Below, piece by piece: positions 30,569 through 41,700 of a stretch of DNA of 64,000 nucleotides; the stretch's first letter is position 1, and every line of letters begins with the position of its first letter. The stretch covers positions 310,001 to 374,000 of the forward strand of contig CBFFRQ010000043.1 in assembly GCA_965644315.1 (NCBI GenBank), written 5' to 3'. A program made the translations under genes and the position numbers. Under the pieces are notes generated by a model. It ran no database searches, was not told where the DNA came from, and was given only the letters and a program-made list of their open reading frames with translations. The stretch is from Caecitellus pseudoparvulus (taxonomy: Eukaryota > Bigyra: Bicosoecida).

Positions 30569-30855
30569 GGTGATGATTTGCTGCTCCCGACGAGGATAAG
30601 CTCTAATGCGGAGAACAGAGGAGTGTTGCTAAGTGCACTGCACTTGGCTGGCCGGCACAAGCTCGAGCAACCTCAGCGAGCTGCAGAGGGCAACGAACTT
30701 GCTGGAAGGATCCAAGCTGCTTAGGCCGGCAAAAGGGTGGAGTAGGCGAAGAATTTGTCAACCGGTCGTTTGTGCACTTGCCTCAGGCAAGGGGCTGCTG
30801 CTGCCCGGCGAGAGACAAAGCAGGGTACGTAGGAAAATGCATTCCGCGGAGTAGA

Positions 30856-33690
30856 TCACAAATCCAGCTCCAGAAGATTCAAGGCGGCAGCCGAGAGAGC
30901 TTGCTGCGCATCAGGTGTGCACTGCGTTCCCCAAGCTCTGCAGGCGGCGATGTCTCCTCTCATCAGCCTCGCAGCCGCCTGCAGGCCGGGGAGCTCTCCC
31001 ATCTTGATGGCCTTGGGAACTTTCCACCACGGTGAATGCAACACAAGGCCATCGTCGGCAACAAACAGGGCTTTGCACTCACTCACAGCACAGTCCAGCT
31101 GAAGTGGGACCACAGCCGCCATCTCATGGGCAGTGCTGGCTGAAGCCTGGCTCTTTACTTCAGGTTGACTAGCTCCAGGCCCTAATACCGGAGGCTGGAT
31201 AAAACCTGGAAGAAGAGCAGCAAATAGCCCGTGCTCTGTCAACAGTACAACCACACGGCTGATCAGTACGGCTCCGGATAGCCTTCCGAGTGATGGAAGC
31301 CTGCCCACCATTTCAGCGGCCTGCGAGGGACTCGCTGGTGGTATGGTGGCACACACGACTTGAGAGCCAAAATCGAGCAAAGCCATGCTAGCACCAGCTT
31401 GATCGCCCACACTCTGCGTTTGGACCCAAACAACGGACAATGGTGCAGGCATCGGCGTCCCCACCTCCTGCAAGTGCTGGTGGGATGCGGGTTCACCACT
31501 CGCCGAAGCAGCCTGCCTACTTGACTCCAAGCGAAGAAACTGAAGCATGTGTGCCCCGCCCCTACTTTTTCCTGTGGCAGCGAGAAGCGGCCCAGGAAAC
31601 AGTTCTGTGATGTCCACACTTGACGGTGCTTCCAAGGCAGCTGCCACAACTTTGCCCGACTCCAGAGCAGTCAAGGTTAGAGGAGAAAGCGCATTGCTGT
31701 GTCGCTGATCGTCCGATGTACTCTTTGTCTGTGTCTTTCGGACAGGCGCTGGGCCTGTGGGTGCTTGCACGGAAAGCACCCCCGGCCTGGCGCCAGAGGC
31801 CGGAGCACACACCATGGCTTGCCCGGAACACTCCACTGATATGACAGGCTCTTCGGTGCAGCTCAAGAGCACTTGAACGAACACAAAGTGGTGCAGGACC
31901 GGCCAGTGCACAGAAAGGTGTGCCTGCCAGAGTCCTGCTGAGGGGCAGGAGAGCTGAGGGTCGCACTTCAGCTTGGCCAATACGCCCAGCACCGTCCCTG
32001 CCAACCCTGTACTTTCCTCGATGTGTAGGGACGGCAAGTGAAGCCCAAGGTCACTTGCAGTGAGTGAAGGTGAGAGGTGGGGTTTCAAGTCAATCTCTGA
32101 GGCCACTCCAGCGAACTGGGCGTGGAGGAGTAAATCACCGTCCAGCCAAAAGAGAGCACCTCCTCCAGGAGCGGCGGCTGATGCGGCGCTGCACAGTGTC
32201 TGCTGCTCGTGGTAGAGCTCAATTGGCAACAATTGACGACCACTCTGAGCCAGAATGGAGTTGTACCTCTTGCGCAGCAAGGCGCCAGAATCAAGTTCGC
32301 TCGCAGCGAGCACAGCTGTTCGGTGGGAGCTGGCTAGTACCTTGAACAGCACAGCCCCCACCGTGGACCCGCACAAAAGTGTGCCAGGCTCCGACGGATG
32401 GCTCACAACACTTGAAAAGCTAGAGCGCTGCAACTTGGCCTGAAATGCCGAGAGCTGCCCCACCTTCCAGTACACTGTCTCGCTGTCCTTCTTCGCGGCC
32501 TGGCAGTACCCGCCAGTCACAACTGGAACGATTGCAGTAGCAGTACTGGAGGAGTACCCTTGAGCAGCGGGTGGGTACAGCGTGCAGACAAACATCGCGG
32601 GCGGAGCAGACCCGCTGACGATGACGGCATGTTGCCGTGTGCAGGTCCCCAATGACAGATTCAGAAGGAAGGCCCACCTTGGCGGTTCACTGCGCTTACT
32701 TGTAGTCGCACAGCCCACCCTAGCTCTTAGCAGCTCCCTTGAATCAGCCCCAACATGTGGCCAAGCAGCTAGTTCGCCATTCTCTAGCAATGCCAGCAAG
32801 TACGGTGTTTGGCGGGACGCGTTGCTGCTCTGTTGTGTGCTGTTGTTGCACTGCAAGCTGATCACTGGCCCTGATCCAACGCTAACCGAACACCAAGGTT
32901 TCGATTCCAATACTCCTGCAGCAGAGTGAAACTTGAATGTCAGGACCTCCCCACCCTCAGTCCCAATATGTAGCAGTTCTTGGGGCTGCTCGGCTGAGGA
33001 GCGCGTGCTGCCTGTGTCAACACTACTGCAAATGCTGGAAATCCCCCCTGAGCTGGAGCTCGAAGGCAGCCTACTGACCGCAGTCAATGACAAGGACGAA
33101 GACACGTGCAACAAGCCAACTGTGCCTGCTCTGGTCCCGATTGCGACTACCTCAGGCCCGGCAATTCTCGCACATGACACCTTGCCAGTCAAAGTGTCCT
33201 GAGCTCTGCCGCTCGCTGCGGCGCCAGCAATGTGGGCCCCTTCGATGAGGCTCTTCCACTCTGCGAATGAAACGTCGCCTGTCGATGGATCCCAGGTGCA
33301 TGCTCCCATGTCTGCCAAGCACACCACCAACACGCGAGTTGGGGCGCAGACAGGCCGTGCAGCTGCTGCATGGCTTGCTGCCCGATGCCGCGGCTCAACG
33401 ACGTGCACCGAAGACCAAGTCCATCCAGATATGTTGATTGGTTCAGTCCCTCCACTCGATTGACTTCGAAGCCATGTCGAGCTGCGCACTGAAGCGCTGC
33501 CTTGACAGCCGTCACCCAGGCTCACCAGCGAGACTACACCATCTCCCGTCAACGCAGCAAAAAGGTTCGAGCTGCGGCCAACGTCCACACTAACACAAGA
33601 AGACAGTGTATCTAAACGGTCCAACATGGTTGGATCGACTTGCGCGCACAGTGAGAAGGCATAGCCACCGATCCCGCTCGACTCTGCCAT
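30856..33690 (-). CDS. Large uncharacterised protein, probable beta-propeller content
   Basis: The open frame encodes 944 residues from the ATG at 33690 (MAESSGIGG), or 984 from an ATG at 33810; the later start removes an unremarkable leader. Short strand-like, Gly/Asp-turn units (for instance VVAIGTRAGTVGLLHVS and LLHIGTEGGEVLTFKF) suggest a WD-like propeller in the N-terminal half. The rest is Ala/Ser/Leu-rich with no motif I can name. It lies directly downstream of another giant minus-strand gene with a short gap. A nucleoporin, dynein intermediate chain or vesicle coat protein could look like this; I cannot decide. No introns are needed. Confidence 0.6.
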   Translation of the reverse strand: MAESSGIGGYAFSLCAQVDPTMLDRLDTLSSCVSVDVGRSSNLFAALTGDGVVSLVSLGDGCQGSASVRSSTWLRSQSSGGTEPINISGWTWSSVHVVEPRHRAASHAAAARPVCAPTRVLVVCLADMGACTWDPSTGDVSFAEWKSLIEGAHIAGAAASGRAQDTLTGKVSCARIAGPEVVAIGTRAGTVGLLHVSSSLSLTAVSRLPSSSSSGGISSICSSVDTGSTRSSAEQPQELLHIGTEGGEVLTFKFHSAAGVLESKPWCSVSVGSGPVISLQCNNSTQQSSNASRQTPYLLALLENGELAAWPHVGADSRELLRARVGCATTSKRSEPPRWAFLLNLSLGTCTRQHAVIVSGSAPPAMFVCTLYPPAAQGYSSSTATAIVPVVTGGYCQAAKKDSETVYWKVGQLSAFQAKLQRSSFSSVVSHPSEPGTLLCGSTVGAVLFKVLASSHRTAVLAASELDSGALLRKRYNSILAQSGRQLLPIELYHEQQTLCSAASAAAPGGGALFWLDGDLLLHAQFAGVASEIDLKPHLSPSLTASDLGLHLPSLHIEESTGLAGTVLGVLAKLKCDPQLSCPSAGLWQAHLSVHWPVLHHFVFVQVLLSCTEEPVISVECSGQAMVCAPASGARPGVLSVQAPTGPAPVRKTQTKSTSDDQRHSNALSPLTLTALESGKVVAAALEAPSSVDITELFPGPLLAATGKSRGGAHMLQFLRLESSRQAASASGEPASHQHLQEVGTPMPAPLSVVWVQTQSVGDQAGASMALLDFGSQVVCATIPPASPSQAAEMVGRLPSLGRLSGAVLISRVVVLLTEHGLFAALLPGFIQPPVLGPGASQPEVKSQASASTAHEMAAVVPLQLDCAVSECKALFVADDGLVLHSPWWKVPKAIKMGELPGLQAAARLMRGDIAACRAWGTQCTPDAQQALSAAALNLLELDL

Positions 33691-33857
33691 GCCACTGCGG
33701 AATTTGTTGCCGGCACCGCCACCTTTGGCGCTGCATGCGCAGTGCCTTGAGCTGATGCGACTGAGCTGCGCCAGGAAATGGAAGTTACATTCAGAAACAG
33801 CTTCATGCATGAGGCGAAGGGGTGGGACGAGTGCAATTGTCTACATACGACGTGTGC

Positions 33858-36800
33858 TCAATGGCCTGCAGGCGGGTTCTCCGGGACCGATCCTCCCACT
33901 AGCGCTCGAAGTCGCCTGCTTAGCCCCATGCGGCGGCGGGGCATCTCGGCAGATACGAGCAAAGACTGCAGCTCCTGTACGTCCCAAGAGAGCAAAGCTG
34001 CCGCTGCCGCCCGCATGGTTGCGGGGGGGACTTGCACCGCAACGAGCCCAACACTCACACCCTCACTCCCTAAACGCCCTTCTGTGGCTGCCCGAGCGCC
34101 CCATGGCGCAACCCCACCCAAGGCTTTGCCAAGGCAGGCAACACACGCAGCCAGGAATGCAGAGCGGGTCGACGCGGGTCCTGTCCTCTGGGCCCACCGC
34201 AGGATGAGCGTGCCAGACCACCCGGCTTGGGCACTGAAGGCACACGCAGTCATGAGGCCAGCCGAGAGTGCAACCTCATCACTGTGAAGCTGAGCTAGCC
34301 TGTCAACAAAGACATCCCATGTCACACCATCACGCACTGCCGCAGCGACGCAGCACCGGGAAGCAAGGAAGCTGCGGCCGCAACAGTTCCACACCTGGGA
34401 CGCAGAGAGAAGCCAGCCGCGTCGCACCAGCTCAGGGCACACGCGGTCACACACATCTCCCTCAAACGTCAGTGACTCCAATCTCCCTCTTAAGTTAACA
34501 TCTGCAGTGGAAATGTCAGTTCCGGCCTGCGCATCATGAGCTGCTATGGAGGCAGCGCACCTGCAGGCAAGAGTCACGAGCGCGTCTGTTCTAAGGGCTG
34601 AAACGCCAAGTAGGCCCTGGTTCTTCGCCAACGAATCCTGGGCTTGTAAAGCATACTCAACAACAGCGTCGAACAAATTCTTCCGCTTTGAGTCGACTTT
34701 CTTTACCCCAACACCTTCAGGGCCTTGATCAATACCCTGAGCACTCGCTTGGACGCGGTGCCAAACGCCTCCCTCATGGCACGCGAACGCTCCACGAGCC
34801 GTGCACACTTGCGGTGCTGCCGTTGGCAAAAGCAGACTGTCAATCCTATTCAAATCCGAGAGTTCCGCAGCCTGCGGATCTTGTACATGAGCAGCGAGGA
34901 GAGGAGCGAAGCAGGCGACAAACGAAGGTGAGGAGCACTCCAGCAGACTGAGCAACTCAGAACAGCGCAAGTGCATGTGAAGCTCGTCAAAAACTGTAGA
35001 TGGAAGTGTGGCACTCACAGGCCAGCTTTGATCCACAAGGATGGCGGCAGGGCATCGTTCCCCAGCCCAGGGTGCCAGGTCTGGTGTGCCGGCTGCCTGC
35101 CCTCCTTGTTCGGGTGGCGCGCGCATACCCAACGATGGCGCAGGCGGCACATGCGGAAGCAACACCCCGCATTGTACCAAGGCGCTGTCAGAAGGTGGCC
35201 GCGACAGCAAGTCAGCTTGCCCGATGCAGCACAAGAAAGCAACCACCCTCCGGGAACAGCACTGTGCTACTTGCCCTGAGCTGATAGCTGCCTGAAGTAC
35301 CATTTGAACTGCTGCAGACGTGGATACATGATGATAACGAAGGGATACAACCCATTCCATTGAAGAAGCCCTCGAGTCTTCCTGGGTGGCAAGGGGGAAG
35401 GGCATCAGCTCCATTGAACAAGCCAGCTGCAGGGCGAGTAGGACCTCCCCGGCAGCCGCAAGGGAGCGAACCCCACTGCCCACGTCGGGTTTCGCACCGC
35501 TGCACAACAAGTGAAGCGGGGAAAATCCGTATGCAGTGCCGTGGGTGTACAGATCTGGCCGCGGTGCGCACCAAGCTTGGACCTCGAGCATCCGCAAGGC
35601 TACTTCAGACTTTGCGTGGGCGCTGATGCTTGGAATGATTGACTGGGATGCGTAAGCCCATTCCGCCTCAAACGATGAGTGGGTTTCTAATGGAGCGGTC
35701 GGCGCACTTTGGCTGACAAAGGCCAAGTACTTAGCGTACGCCGGCACACCCACAGCATCTCCTGGGCGGGGGCAGGTCAGTGTCGCACCCAAGCACAAGG
35801 CACACAGCGCAATGGCTTCGTCTGTGAAACCTGTCCGGTGGAAGAAGCCTAGAATTTCCGTCGGAGGCGTCCGAGAGACGGCGAAGCACTGAAGGGCACT
35901 CGCAACTAGTGCTGCTGCTTCACAGTAAGCTAGAGAAGGCAAACTTGATTGAAACGCGTTCCGCGTCCCTTGCCGCGCCCTTGTGGGAGGTAGCTGTCGG
36001 CGATGGCGGAGTTCACAGCACGCCACATGCCCCATGAACCTGCATACTTGACTTTGCTGCAGTGCCAGCGCTCGTGCTAGGTGGTGCCCCAGTGCGGGGG
36101 CTCCAGCTGATGCAGCCAAGAAATGGGACGCCGACGTTATTGCTACTGGTGCTACTTCGTATGCTCCTTCATCTGTGCAAATGATTGCTGACGGGAGGCA
36201 GGGAACTGTCTTTCCGTGCCCGTGAAGCCCGCGGACCCCACCCAGGCGCTCCAACGACGGCACTCGGTCTTCTGCGAACGCACGGCCACGACAGAGGCTC
36301 ACCACTGATTCGCCAGCTGGCAGTTTGAAGACTGCAACTGCCTTGCCTCCTGTGTACCCTTGCACCAAAGAAGGTATTCTTTGGCTCGGGTCGCAGCCTT
36401 TCGATATAGGGGTCCTAAGTCCGGCGAGAGGTGAGTGGTTACAAGTTGAAGTGTCCTCCGCGGCCGCAGAATGGTCACCGGAATTCAATGAGGGTCGTGA
36501 GGAAGCGCTCGAGGGCGAGCCGGGGTGAGCTGCCGCCTCGGAGGTACCTGGCCGGCTGCACTCGCTGACTGACAAGACAGCAACAAACGACAGGCAGCCA
36601 GCCGCTGACTCCCACCGTTCCGTCCAGGCTACCCACATGAAGCGCTCGTGCACGAGCAAGTGCACGCCAAAGTCAGTGATACAGGGGGGTTTTCGGGAGA
36701 CTGTGGATCCTGCCTTTGACTGACTACGCCCGCCTTCATCAATGCTGCTCCAGCTCGCGGTTGGTAGCAACGTCGTCGGCTCTGGCAGCTCAACGAGCAG

Positions 36801-38630
36801 CTCGAGGTGCTGCTCGCTGCCTGGGCGATATGCCAACACTTTGCGTGACGCGGGGCGAAACAAGACTAGACTTCGACGCAATCCGACAGCTTCTCGTCGT
36901 TTCGACCAGCAGCTTCCGTGCCTTGTGGAGGCAGGGGTGGCAAAGACCAGCTTCCTGTCTTTCCCAGACGCATATGACAGGACATGTTCTTGCGGCCCTG
37001 CGAGGCGAAGAGCATGACTGCTCAAGAGACCCCCTTCGCCACTCGGCTGCTTAAACGCAGCTTGCATAGAGGCGCTGGAGTCATGTGAAAAGCACAGCTT
37101 GTGGTCTGCTTTGAAGTCCCCAAAACCCGCGATGCGCACGACCCCATCTTGCTTTGCCTCCCAAGCAAGGATGTCAGGGGTGAGGGAGGCTGCTTGATCT
37201 TGAGCCAGAGGTGTGATGGTGACCTGTTGCAAGGGAATTCGCCACGTCTTGTCTTCTGATGACGCCAACAGCTCGCTCTGGGCTTGAAGACTTCCTCCCT
37301 CTGTGAAAGCAAGCTGGCACGCATCGCCAAGCAAGACGTCCTCCCAGCACTCTGTAACTTGTAGAGAAGACACTGATGCACAGCCAGGCAGGTGAATCCA
37401 CCAAAGAAGGGAAGATGTGCGGGATTTCGCGTGCTTGGTGGGATCCAGGCCTAGAACCTCCCAATAGAGCGCCCTTGCATCCCCAGAAGCAGAGTGTGGA
37501 CTGAGCTCCGCTCGCCCAGTAGCGTCCCAAAGAGTGACATGCCCAGATGCGTGTCCAAGCAACAGTAGCGTGCCAGGGAGCATCCAAGGCGACCACAATG
37601 CGCAAGATGTCACTCTTCCCAAGCTCAACCTTCCGGACCCACCATCACGGATCCAGCGGGACTCGACATCCGGGCTGAGTTCCAGAGGCAACCGCAGTCG
37701 CCGCACCTCTAGTGGGACGTCGGCATCGAAGTGACTGATATCGGTGTCACCACCCGTGACATGCCCAAGGGATACTGTGGCGGAAACGGAGATTGAGAGA
37801 TCGCTCCACTGGTGGCCCGATGCAATTTGCCCAGAGGGTCCATTGGTCGAGCTTGATCCGCCGAGAAGCCACCCAAACATACCTGCTGGCTCAGCTGCAC
37901 GCCTCCCCTGGCCTGGAGGTTTCGAGGCTGGCGAAACCAGGGAAGTGGAAGTGGGTTGCCGCTGGGGAGCAGAGAAACCACGCATCATGCTGGCTTCAAC
38001 GCGGTGGCTGTGGGGTGTCGCTGCCAGCAGCTTGGCCATGTCAACCAGGGTCACCACATCGCCGCAGACAATGGCAAGCATGCCCCCGGCTCTGCCGAAA
38101 GCGAGGTGACTCTGGCTGCTAGAAAGTGTGTCCATGCCCAAGCAAAACTGTGCCTTCTCAAACGCTCCGGAAGCAGCCGCCAAGTTGCACACCACTACTC
38201 GGACGAGCCCATCTCTGTGCGCCCGTGCCACCGAAATGACAGCTGCACTAGCGTGGACAGCAGGCTGATTGGCGCCAGATCCCCCCGCAGAATCCACACC
38301 AACATATTCGTAGGCTTCGTCCCCATCTCGTGAGTGGTGGATGGTTCGCACCGCAAATAAATGGTCCATTCCGCGTGCACCAGGGTCAAGGGCACAATTT
38401 CCGCACAGTGTCCACCACGACAGCGAGCTGGCCGGTGCAGGTTCCGGAACAAGCTTGCAAGCCTCCAATCCAGAGGCTTCGGGACCTGATTCCTCTCTGC
38501 GTGCTGGCACGTGGTTGGAATGGCGTGCTCTTGCCAAGCACAATGTCCCAACCTGCCCACTGGCTCCTCCAGGCGGCGGTGCCAAGGTGGGACCAGACTG
38601 GTTCACGCACGTGGGCTGCGCAGGGCACAA
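33858..38630 (-). CDS. Very large uncharacterised protein, possible propeller plus helical solenoid
   Basis: A single frame of 1590 codons. The N-terminal ~500 residues have propeller-like units (VISVARAHRDGLVRVVVC, LLLGHASGHVTLWDATG), and the second half is Leu/Ala-rich and helical, like an alpha-solenoid (for instance FFHRTGFTDEAIALCALC). This architecture occurs in scaffold nucleoporins such as Nup160 and in other coat proteins. The resemblance to Nup160 is weak and rests on architecture only. The start could also be a downstream Met (MDHLFAVRTIHH), where the conserved-looking sequence begins. It lies only 97 bp downstream of the dynein stop. Confidence 0.6.
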   Translation of the reverse strand: MCPAQPTCVNQSGPTLAPPPGGASGQVGTLCLARARHSNHVPARREESGPEASGLEACKLVPEPAPASSLSWWTLCGNCALDPGARGMDHLFAVRTIHHSRDGDEAYEYVGVDSAGGSGANQPAVHASAAVISVARAHRDGLVRVVVCNLAAASGAFEKAQFCLGMDTLSSSQSHLAFGRAGGMLAIVCGDVVTLVDMAKLLAATPHSHRVEASMMRGFSAPQRQPTSTSLVSPASKPPGQGRRAAEPAGMFGWLLGGSSSTNGPSGQIASGHQWSDLSISVSATVSLGHVTGGDTDISHFDADVPLEVRRLRLPLELSPDVESRWIRDGGSGRLSLGRVTSCALWSPWMLPGTLLLLGHASGHVTLWDATGRAELSPHSASGDARALYWEVLGLDPTKHAKSRTSSLLWWIHLPGCASVSSLQVTECWEDVLLGDACQLAFTEGGSLQAQSELLASSEDKTWRIPLQQVTITPLAQDQAASLTPDILAWEAKQDGVVRIAGFGDFKADHKLCFSHDSSASMQAAFKQPSGEGGLLSSHALRLAGPQEHVLSYASGKDRKLVFATPASTRHGSCWSKRREAVGLRRSLVLFRPASRKVLAYRPGSEQHLELLVELPEPTTLLPTASWSSIDEGGRSQSKAGSTVSRKPPCITDFGVHLLVHERFMWVAWTERWESAAGCLSFVAVLSVSECSRPGTSEAAAHPGSPSSASSRPSLNSGDHSAAAEDTSTCNHSPLAGLRTPISKGCDPSQRIPSLVQGYTGGKAVAVFKLPAGESVVSLCRGRAFAEDRVPSLERLGGVRGLHGHGKTVPCLPSAIICTDEGAYEVAPVAITSASHFLAASAGAPALGHHLARALALQQSQVCRFMGHVACCELRHRRQLPPTRARQGTRNAFQSSLPSLAYCEAAALVASALQCFAVSRTPPTEILGFFHRTGFTDEAIALCALCLGATLTCPRPGDAVGVPAYAKYLAFVSQSAPTAPLETHSSFEAEWAYASQSIIPSISAHAKSEVALRMLEVQAWCAPRPDLYTHGTAYGFSPLHLLCSGAKPDVGSGVRSLAAAGEVLLALQLACSMELMPFPLATQEDSRASSMEWVVSLRYHHVSTSAAVQMVLQAAISSGQVAQCCSRRVVAFLCCIGQADLLSRPPSDSALVQCGVLLPHVPPAPSLGMRAPPEQGGQAAGTPDLAPWAGERCPAAILVDQSWPVSATLPSTVFDELHMHLRCSELLSLLECSSPSFVACFAPLLAAHVQDPQAAELSDLNRIDSLLLPTAAPQVCTARGAFACHEGGVWHRVQASAQGIDQGPEGVGVKKVDSKRKNLFDAVVEYALQAQDSLAKNQGLLGVSALRTDALVTLACRCAASIAAHDAQAGTDISTADVNLRGRLESLTFEGDVCDRVCPELVRRGWLLSASQVWNCCGRSFLASRCCVAAAVRDGVTWDVFVDRLAQLHSDEVALSAGLMTACAFSAQAGWSGTLILRWAQRTGPASTRSAFLAACVACLGKALGGVAPWGARAATEGRLGSEGVSVGLVAVQVPPATMRAAAAALLSWDVQELQSLLVSAEMPRRRMGLSRRLRALVGGSVPENPPAGH

Positions 38631-38727
38631 TGCCGCAGATGTTCAGGCCATGCGCACGTCACTGTAGCGTGTTTTGATGGGACATGAATTGGGCAAGCCC
38701 CAACTTGCCACGGCCCCTAGGACCCTG

Positions 38728-41700
38728 CTACTCATCCAACTGCATAACGACCGCCACCCCAGCAAGAATCCACTTGTTCACAGGCTCAGTCGTGCGCATC
38801 GTGCACAGCGTCACATAAGTTGGGCCTCTGAACGTTGTCACATACAGGGGTGCCTCGTACACTCCTGGGTCCTTGCGCAGGTACCCGACGCTGCTCGGCT
38901 CCCACTCTGGTCGAACCTCGACTGCCCGCAAGTACACAACGGGAAGGGCCTGCTGCAATTCTTTCAGGCGGGCATCTGAAAGGTGGCCTGAGCAGGGCAC
39001 CAGGTCTTGCTCATACGGCATTGCTGCCGTGCCCAGCTCATCCACAAAGTGCCAGCGCGCTCCCTCGATGAACAAGCCATGCGCAAACATCCCCTGCTCT
39101 GGAGGCGCTTTCACGTCCTCCGAGGACTCCATGACAGTAAAGTGTGTTTCGATTGCCATGTTGTCCAGCGGCATTGCAGTGCGCCGAGCCACAACTTGCA
39201 TGATGGCGGTCAAGAACGCCATGGGGTTGAACAGCCCCGGTAGCCACAGAGAGACGGGCGTGTCCATGGACTTGCACCACAGAGCCAGTTGGGAGTACCG
39301 CTGCAGGAGTTCCTGAAACCAGGAGAGCAAGTTCTTTCGGCTCGGCCATGCTTTTGACTCCCATGAGGTCTTGTGAAACGGGTTCCGCCCCGGGACTTGG
39401 TTGATGGACAGTGCTGCCCCCAAGTCTTCCATGGCCTCAGTCATGTTGAGCTGCCCACCAAGCCCTTTCTGAAGCTCAACGAGCGTGTGCCTGACGAAAG
39501 ATAGAAGGGCGTTCATGCGCGAACACTCTTGCACGGCGACCAAAGCGTAGGGCGCAGTTTGCTCCTTGAGCTTGGGCTCCGCTGCTGCGTGGACATCTAG
39601 CATGACAAAGTTCTCCGGCAGCCTTTCGAGAAGGTCGGCAATGGTGCCGGCGAGGCCTGCCGTGGCATCACCTGTACCCCCAGAGACTCCCGCTGAGGAG
39701 CCTCGCAGCGCGAGCACTGCGTCAAACACTGAGCTTCCGAACGATGTGAGGTACCCAATTTCAGCATTGGGGTGCAGTCCGAACATTGGAGGCGCTTCTT
39801 TTGGTAGCGAGCTGAGAATGTACTGCGCCATTTCTTGATAGTCAAGTTCATGAACCGGAGGGACACTGAAGCCTGGGGCAAGCTCCTTACCCTCGAGGCA
39901 GCCGGCATCCAAGAATACCTGAAGGTACGTATTGTTCGTGCGCCGATCCCAGGGATCTGTGATGTGCCCACCGTACATAATTTCCCCGAAAATGTACCGC
40001 AAGTCTTGCCAGGGAACGCTGGCGTTGTTGTTGATGTACAGCCCCAACACGTCCGCACAGACAGACAAGTCTCCTTTGTTGAAGGAGTACGCCTTGCTCC
40101 AGCCCTGCTGACCAAACCGCCTGCGCCCGAGCACCACAGCATGGTACCAACACAACGTGAACAGGCATGCTTTGAATGCATGAGGCTTGCTGCACGCATC
40201 AATGCGCTGCTGCGAGAAGGTTGCCCATGCCCGCAGCAAATTGGACTTGAGGTCAGCTGGGGCTTCGTTGGCAACTTTGATGGCACCCTGCATAAGACTT
40301 TCTGGCATGTTCTTCATGTAGGTGAATGGGGGGGGCTCTGCGGAAATGAAGCACCGGAAGTCGGGGTGCGCCTTCTCTGACACAGCCTCAAGCTTGCGTT
40401 CAAGAGAAGGCAGCCAGTCCTGCATAAGGTGCACATTCTGCAGCATGAGCCAGCCCCCCGTGGACGCAAAGCGATCAAGCGACTGCATGGCGCGTTCGTC
40501 TTGCCCCTGGCCCATAGATATGTTTTCGAACTTCCCTGCATCAGCTGTGATCCCCAGCGCAGCGCCCAGGTCCTCAACGTCAACTGTGGGGTCTACCCCA
40601 GGAAACAGCACGAAGAACACGGGCACAGACGGCGAGGACTCTTCAAAAGCTCGCTTCATGTCAAAGGGGCTTTGAATGACGTAGTCTTCTCCCATTTGCT
40701 CTCCAACGAAGGTTTGCAAGGCCGCTGGTAGCCTGTCAGGTCGCAAGGCCCGCAACAAAAGCAGCTTGTGGAAGTCTCCGAGCCGTTTGAACTCTCCTGG
40801 GGCGCGGACCTGCTCTGGTTTTTCGTCATCGAACCAAAGCTTCCACTTCTCATGTTCTGCTAGCATGGCATCCCCCAGGTCAGCAAACTCTGGCTTGATG
40901 CTTTCGAGTCCTTTGACCCGCTGCCACACAACATCCGGCATCCACTCACCAAGAGTACCGCTGGAACCCGCATCCACAGCTGATAGCCCAAGCACCAAGG
41001 CGTTCACCAGTTCATCGGTGAGTTCACCTGAGTCTACGAGGATCTTGAAGCATAGGTGTGTCGCGAACATGAGCTTGTCTCGAACGAACAATCCTCGGTT
41101 GACATACTGGAAGGCGCCTGATGTTATGCTGTCTTGCAAGATTTCGCACCGCCTGGCCAGCTGCTCATCAGTGAGATCAACTTTTGGGGGAACCTCCTCG
41201 TCACCATCTCTATCACCGGTACTGGAACCTGTTTGGCTTGCGGAGCTTGTGGTGCTGGCACTGTCGGAGCCTGCTCCGCTTTCAGAGCCAGAGTCAGTGC
41301 CAGAGTCAGTGCCGGATTCAGACCCTGAGTCACTGTCAGTCTCCCCCGCCTTGTGCAAGTCTGCTGCTGCTTCTTGCTCAGCAGCCAAAGCTTGCAGCTC
41401 CTCACGCATGGGATCAGCAGGCCCTGACACGGACTCGATCGCCCGCATGAACACTGCCACGAAGGCGCTCAGAGAAAAGACGTAGTACGTGTGGACCTTG
41501 AATAGGCTGTTCATGATGAAGAACAAAAGTGAAGCACGCCGAGCCACGGGCCGATACTTTTCGCTCGTCTCATTGATCCTTGCCTCTGTCTCCTCCGCCA
41601 CACCTGCCTTGATTTCGATGTCTGTGGCAACACGCTTCGTGTCCTCCAGGCTCTCGATCAGCTCGACATCTTGCGTCAAGTCCCCTTCAGCTTCTGCCAG

